Positions 6,618 to 8,517 of a DNA stretch of 8,517 bases are shown piece by piece. The first letter of the stretch is position 1. Every line of letters begins with the position of its first letter. Under the pieces are notes generated by a model. It was not told where the DNA came from, ran no database searches, and worked only from the letters and a program-made list of their open reading frames with translations. Source of the DNA: Roseobacter sp. (GTDB lineage Bacteria > Pseudomonadota > Alphaproteobacteria > Rhodobacterales > Rhodobacteraceae); the NCBI GenBank assembly GCA_024636425.1, contig JAGXHB010000163.1, positions 1-8,517 of the forward strand, in the 5' to 3' direction. The position numbers and the translations under genes are program-made.

Positions 6618-6626
6618 TTATCCACA
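6618..6626 (+). promoter_or_regulatory. Perfect DnaA box TTATCCACA upstream of smc
   Basis: TTATCCACA equals the strongest DnaA-box consensus at all nine positions. It is 99 bases upstream of the chosen smc start and 10 bases downstream of the lipoprotein stop. A single box may regulate transcription or titrate DnaA. There is no cluster of boxes or AT-rich unwinding element here to suggest an origin. Function is inferred. Confidence 0.4.
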
Positions 6627-6636
6627 AGATATTGAT

Positions 6637-7029
6637 CTAGTGCCGTACAATACATACCCAGACACCATCCGGCGAGGCGCGGGCTTGATGCGCAAGCGGG
6701 ACACTGTCATCGCAAAGTGACAGCGTGGCATTGCGGCCAGCAGAACAGTCCAGACGACCAGTGGCCAAAGCCTGATCGCCAAGCACATCCGTCACCCGAC
6801 AGCCGCTAACTGCCGCCATCGCAGCCGCCGCACGGTCACGCACAGGGCCAAAGCGCGGCGCATATTCAACATTGAGCCGCACCGCTTCGGCCAGTTCATC
6901 GCGCAGGCGCACGTCAAAGACGGACCCTTCGACCATCACGCGGGTCGCGGTCAGGCCGCGAAAATGCGGGCCCGGCGTGTTGCAGGCGGCCAGAAGCAAA
7001 AGCACGTGAAGGAGGGTCAAAAGTCTCAT
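6637..7029 (-). CDS. Small putative lipoprotein with four extra cysteines, 130 aa
   Basis: The N-terminus MRLLTLLHVLLLLAAC is a typical lipoprotein signal peptide: an Arg, a hydrophobic stretch and an LAAC lipobox with lipidated Cys16. The residue after it is Asn17, not Asp, so outer-membrane sorting is more likely. The mature part (about 114 residues) has a predicted alpha/beta pattern with an early VMVEGSVFDVRL strand pair, an Ala-rich helix (about 64-76) and four cysteines at 77, 95, 106 and 126, enough for two periplasmic disulfides. It ends CIVRH. No family is recognised. It is upstream of and co-directional with smc across a 118-base gap, so co-transcription is possible, and divergent from the GntR-type regulator. 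The ATG at 7029 has no strong ribosome-binding site, but the signal peptide fits this start well. Confidence 0.75.
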   Translation of the reverse strand: MRLLTLLHVLLLLAACNTPGPHFRGLTATRVMVEGSVFDVRLRDELAEAVRLNVEYAPRFGPVRDRAAAAMAAVSGCRVTDVLGDQALATGRLDCSAGRNATLSLCDDSVPLAHQARASPDGVWVCIVRH

Positions 7030-7080
7030 CGGAACGGTTTAGGCGCAAAGGATTAATGGATGTTGAACGCCAAACGACGA

Positions 7081-7091
7081 CAATCGGATTG
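7081..7091. promoter_or_regulatory. Palindrome CAATC-G-GATTG, candidate autoregulatory operator
   Basis: CAATC (7081-7085) and GATTG (7087-7091) are exact reverse complements around one G. The element overlaps the first bases of the proposed -35 of the regulator gene. GntR/FadR-type proteins bind short dyads and often repress their own gene, so this is the best operator candidate here. It does not match the E. coli PdhR site exactly. Confidence 0.35.
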
Positions 7092-7117
7092 CCGCCAAAT
7101 CTGCCTGATCCTATGAT
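7089..7117 (+). promoter_or_regulatory. Putative sigma-70-type promoter of the GntR-family regulator
   Basis: TTGCCG (7089-7094, 4 of 6 to TTGACA) and TATGAT (7112-7117, 5 of 6 to TATAAT) are separated by exactly 17 bases. A start of transcription near 7124 would give a leader of about 17 bases including AAGGA (7129-7133). Tandem ATCTGAAA/ATCTGAAG octamers (7116-7131) overlap the -10 and leader. Confidence 0.5.
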
Positions 7118-7140
7118 CTGAAAATCTGAAGGATGTCATG

Positions 7141-7911
7141 ATGCCGTTTCGCCCCGTTTCTTCTGAAAAATTGTCTCAAGCCGTGGTGCGGCAGGTGGAA
7201 CAATTGATCCTGCGCGGCATTTTGCGGCCCGGCGAACGGCTGCCTGCGGAACGGGAATTGGCCGAGCGGCTTGCCGTTTCTCGACCGTCGTTGCGGGACG
7301 CGATTGCGCAGCTTCAGGACCATGGCCTTTTGACCGCCAAGCCGGGTGCCGGCGTCTATGTCGCGGATGTGCTGGGCGGTGCGTTTTCCCCCGCTCTCGT
7401 GGATCTGTTTTCGCGGCACGACGAGGCGGTGTTCGACTATCTTTCCTTTCGCCGCGATCTGGAAGGGCTCGCGGCTGAACGTGCGGCCCGTTTGGGTTCC
7501 GACACGGACCTTGAGGTCATCCAGACAATCTTCAACAAAATGGAAGCCGCCCATCAAAAGCGCATCGGGGACGAGGAAGCGCAGCTGGATGCGCAGTTCC
7601 ACATGGCCATTATCGAAGCGAGCCATAATGTCGTGATGCTGCATATGATGCGGTCGATGTATGACTTGTTGCGGGGGGGCGTGTTCTACAACAGGCAGGT
7701 GATGTTCAAGCAACGCACGACGCGCTCAGCGCTGCTGGATCAGCACCGGGCGATGAATGACGCCCTTCAGGCCCGCGAACCTGCCGCAGCCCGTGCCGCT
7801 GTCGAGGCGCATTTGAACTATGTTGAAAAATCTTTGCGAGATCAGGAGAAGGCAGACCGCAACGAAGAAATCGCACAGCTTCGCCTGATCCACGAAACCG
7901 GCGGGGGCTGA
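7141..7911 (+). CDS. GntR-family transcriptional regulator, FadR/FCD subfamily, PdhR-like
   Basis: This is a DNA-binding repressor or activator that senses a small carboxylic acid. Residues 8-76 form the winged helix-turn-helix (LILRGILRPGERLP, ERELAERLAVSRPSLRDAI, then the GLLTAKPGAGVYV wing). Residues about 95-235 form the all-helical FCD ligand domain with the metal-binding set Asp150, His154, His202 and His224. The stretches KLSQAVVRQVEQLIL, VSRPSLRDAI, LEGLAAE and especially EASHNVVMLHMMRSM closely resemble PdhR, the pyruvate-sensing regulator of pyruvate dehydrogenase, so PdhR-like is the best guess; lactate or glycolate regulators (LldR, GlcC) are alternatives. No target operon lies next to it. 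Two in-frame ATGs exist (7138 and 7141); AGGA at 7130-7133 is seven bases from 7141 and only four from 7138, so 7141 is preferred. It likely regulates itself through the palindrome upstream and ends in a strong terminator. Confidence 0.92.
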   Translation: MPFRPVSSEKLSQAVVRQVEQLILRGILRPGERLPAERELAERLAVSRPSLRDAIAQLQDHGLLTAKPGAGVYVADVLGGAFSPALVDLFSRHDEAVFDYLSFRRDLEGLAAERAARLGSDTDLEVIQTIFNKMEAAHQKRIGDEEAQLDAQFHMAIIEASHNVVMLHMMRSMYDLLRGGVFYNRQVMFKQRTTRSALLDQHRAMNDALQAREPAAARAAVEAHLNYVEKSLRDQEKADRNEEIAQLRLIHETGGG

Positions 7912-7913
7912 AA

Positions 7914-7951
7914 CGCAAAAAGGCCCCGAAACATGTTCGGGGCCTTTTGCG
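7914..7951. terminator. Bidirectional Rho-independent terminator between the regulator gene and atpF
   Basis: A 13-base perfect stem, AAAAGGCCCCGAA (7918-7930) with TTCGGGGCCTTTT (7936-7948), encloses a five-base loop. A CGC/GCG pair extends it past one bulged base. The GC-rich core is flanked by A-tracts and T-tracts on both sides, so the transcript ends in U-rich sequence in either direction. It lies three bases after the regulator stop and 17 bases after the end of convergent atpF, so it serves both. Confidence 0.93.
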
Positions 7952-7968
7952 TGTTGCTGCAACGAAAT

Positions 7969-8517
7969 TTAGTGCAGCTTTGCGTCCACTTCGGCGATTG
8001 CACTATCGATCAATGCGTTGCCTTCTGCGGCACTCATGTTCTTGGCAATCACATCTTTGGCTGCTGCGATCGCGATGACGATTGCCTGATCCCGCACTTC
8101 TTTCACGGCTGCATCCTGAGCAGATGTGATCTGCTCTTCTGCGGCGGCGATGCGACGGGTGATGGACTTGTCCAGATCGACACGCGCCTGATTTGCCGCC
8201 TCGGTCGCTTCGGCCTTGGCAGACGTGACGATACGGTCGGCCTGATCTTTGACATCCTGCTGCTTGCGCTCGTAGCTCGCCAGCAAAGTCTGCGCTTCTT
8301 CACGCAAAGCGCGCGCTTCATCGAGTTCGGATTTGATCCCGTCGGCACGCTTGTCCAGCATGCCCGCAATCACGGAAGGTACCTTGAAATAGAACAGGAC
8401 ACCGATGAAGAGGATGAACGCCAGCGTGACGATAAAGTCTGTATTTTGCAGCGAGAAGAAAACATCACCCGCAGCGAAGGCCGGCGATGCGACAAGACCC
8501 GCAACAAAGGCTGAGAA
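7969..8517 (-). CDS. atpF: F0F1 ATP synthase subunit b, 5'-truncated
   Basis: This is the peripheral-stalk subunit that anchors F1 to the membrane F0 sector. 182 residues are visible; the frame is open to the window edge, and only a few N-terminal residues are probably missing. The visible N-terminus (FSAFVAGLVASPAFAAGD) looks like a cleavable signal peptide with an AFA/A site after visible residue 15. It is followed by NTDFIVTLAFILFIGVLFYFKVP (about 25-47), the membrane segment and conserved FKVP turn of alphaproteobacterial b subunits. The rest is a long charged amphipathic helix (LDKRADGIKSELDEARALREEAQTLL onward) that dimerises with b or b'. The first in-frame alternative start inside the window (GTG at 8373) would delete the membrane segment and is rejected. 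In Rhodobacterales the order atpI-B-E-X-F makes this the last gene of the F0 operon, consistent with the terminator right after it. Confidence 0.93.
   Translation of the reverse strand, partial: FSAFVAGLVASPAFAAGDVFFSLQNTDFIVTLAFILFIGVLFYFKVPSVIAGMLDKRADGIKSELDEARALREEAQTLLASYERKQQDVKDQADRIVTSAKAEATEAANQARVDLDKSITRRIAAAEEQITSAQDAAVKEVRDQAIVIAIAAAKDVIAKNMSAAEGNALIDSAIAEVDAKLH

Noticed and set aside
6618..6626. Replication origin near the DnaA box
   Set aside because: There is only one box, no AT-rich unwinding region and no dnaA, parAB or gidA-type neighbours.
7111..7713. A 200-codon reverse-strand frame opposite the GntR-type regulator
   Set aside because: It is a mirror of a firmly identified gene and would cover that gene's promoter and start.
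7933..8514. A 193-codon plus-strand frame opposite atpF
   Set aside because: It begins inside the terminator stem and is antisense to a clear ATP synthase b subunit.
1..8517. Mobile element, CRISPR array, toxin-antitoxin pair or defence island
   Set aside because: No transposase, integrase, direct-repeat array, small gene pair or composition shift was seen; the gene content is core chromosomal.

Overview
The window looks like an ordinary chromosomal stretch from an alphaproteobacterium, most probably a Rhodobacterales (Roseobacter-group) bacterium. The reasons are moderately high GC, an SMC of about 1151 residues with an alphaproteobacterial-style head, an F0F1 ATP synthase b subunit with a signal-peptide-like N-terminus, a PdhR-like GntR regulator, and perfect CtrA-type boxes (TTAA-N7-TTAA). 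This assignment is from memory of these families; no search was run.

Layout. 1-946 (+): the C-terminal four fifths of a MalY/PatB-type PLP C-S lyase, cut by the window edge. 950-1309 (-): a small conserved-looking protein of unknown function, convergent with the lyase. 1310-1481: an intergenic region between divergent genes with three inverted repeats; one of them runs into the ribosome-binding site of the next gene. 1482-2456 (+): a glutathionyl-hydroquinone reductase (xi-class GST). 2461-2826 (-): a stand-alone receiver protein with a degenerate phosphorylation pocket, convergent with the reductase. 2827-3062: an AT-rich control region holding two perfect CtrA-type boxes. 3063-6518 (-): smc. 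6519-6636: the smc leader, with a perfect DnaA box, a short hairpin and a TTGACA hexamer. 6637-7029 (-): a small cysteine-rich lipoprotein. 7030-7140: a divergent promoter region. 7141-7911 (+): a PdhR-like regulator. 7914-7951: a bidirectional terminator. 7969-8517 (-): atpF, cut at its 5' end by the window edge.

How the genes relate. Most are housekeeping genes in separate transcription units. They cover sulfur amino acid/C-S bond cleavage, quinone detoxification, chromosome organisation, ATP synthesis and carbon-metabolism control. Only the lipoprotein and smc are adjacent and co-directional enough to be possibly co-transcribed. I see no mobile element, CRISPR array, tRNA or rRNA, and no clear unknown multi-gene system. 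The strongest lead is the atypical receiver gene with two CtrA boxes upstream, which suggests a small cell-cycle or lifestyle regulator that may work without conventional phosphorylation. The next is the 26-base near-palindrome that touches the Shine-Dalgarno sequence of the hydroquinone reductase.
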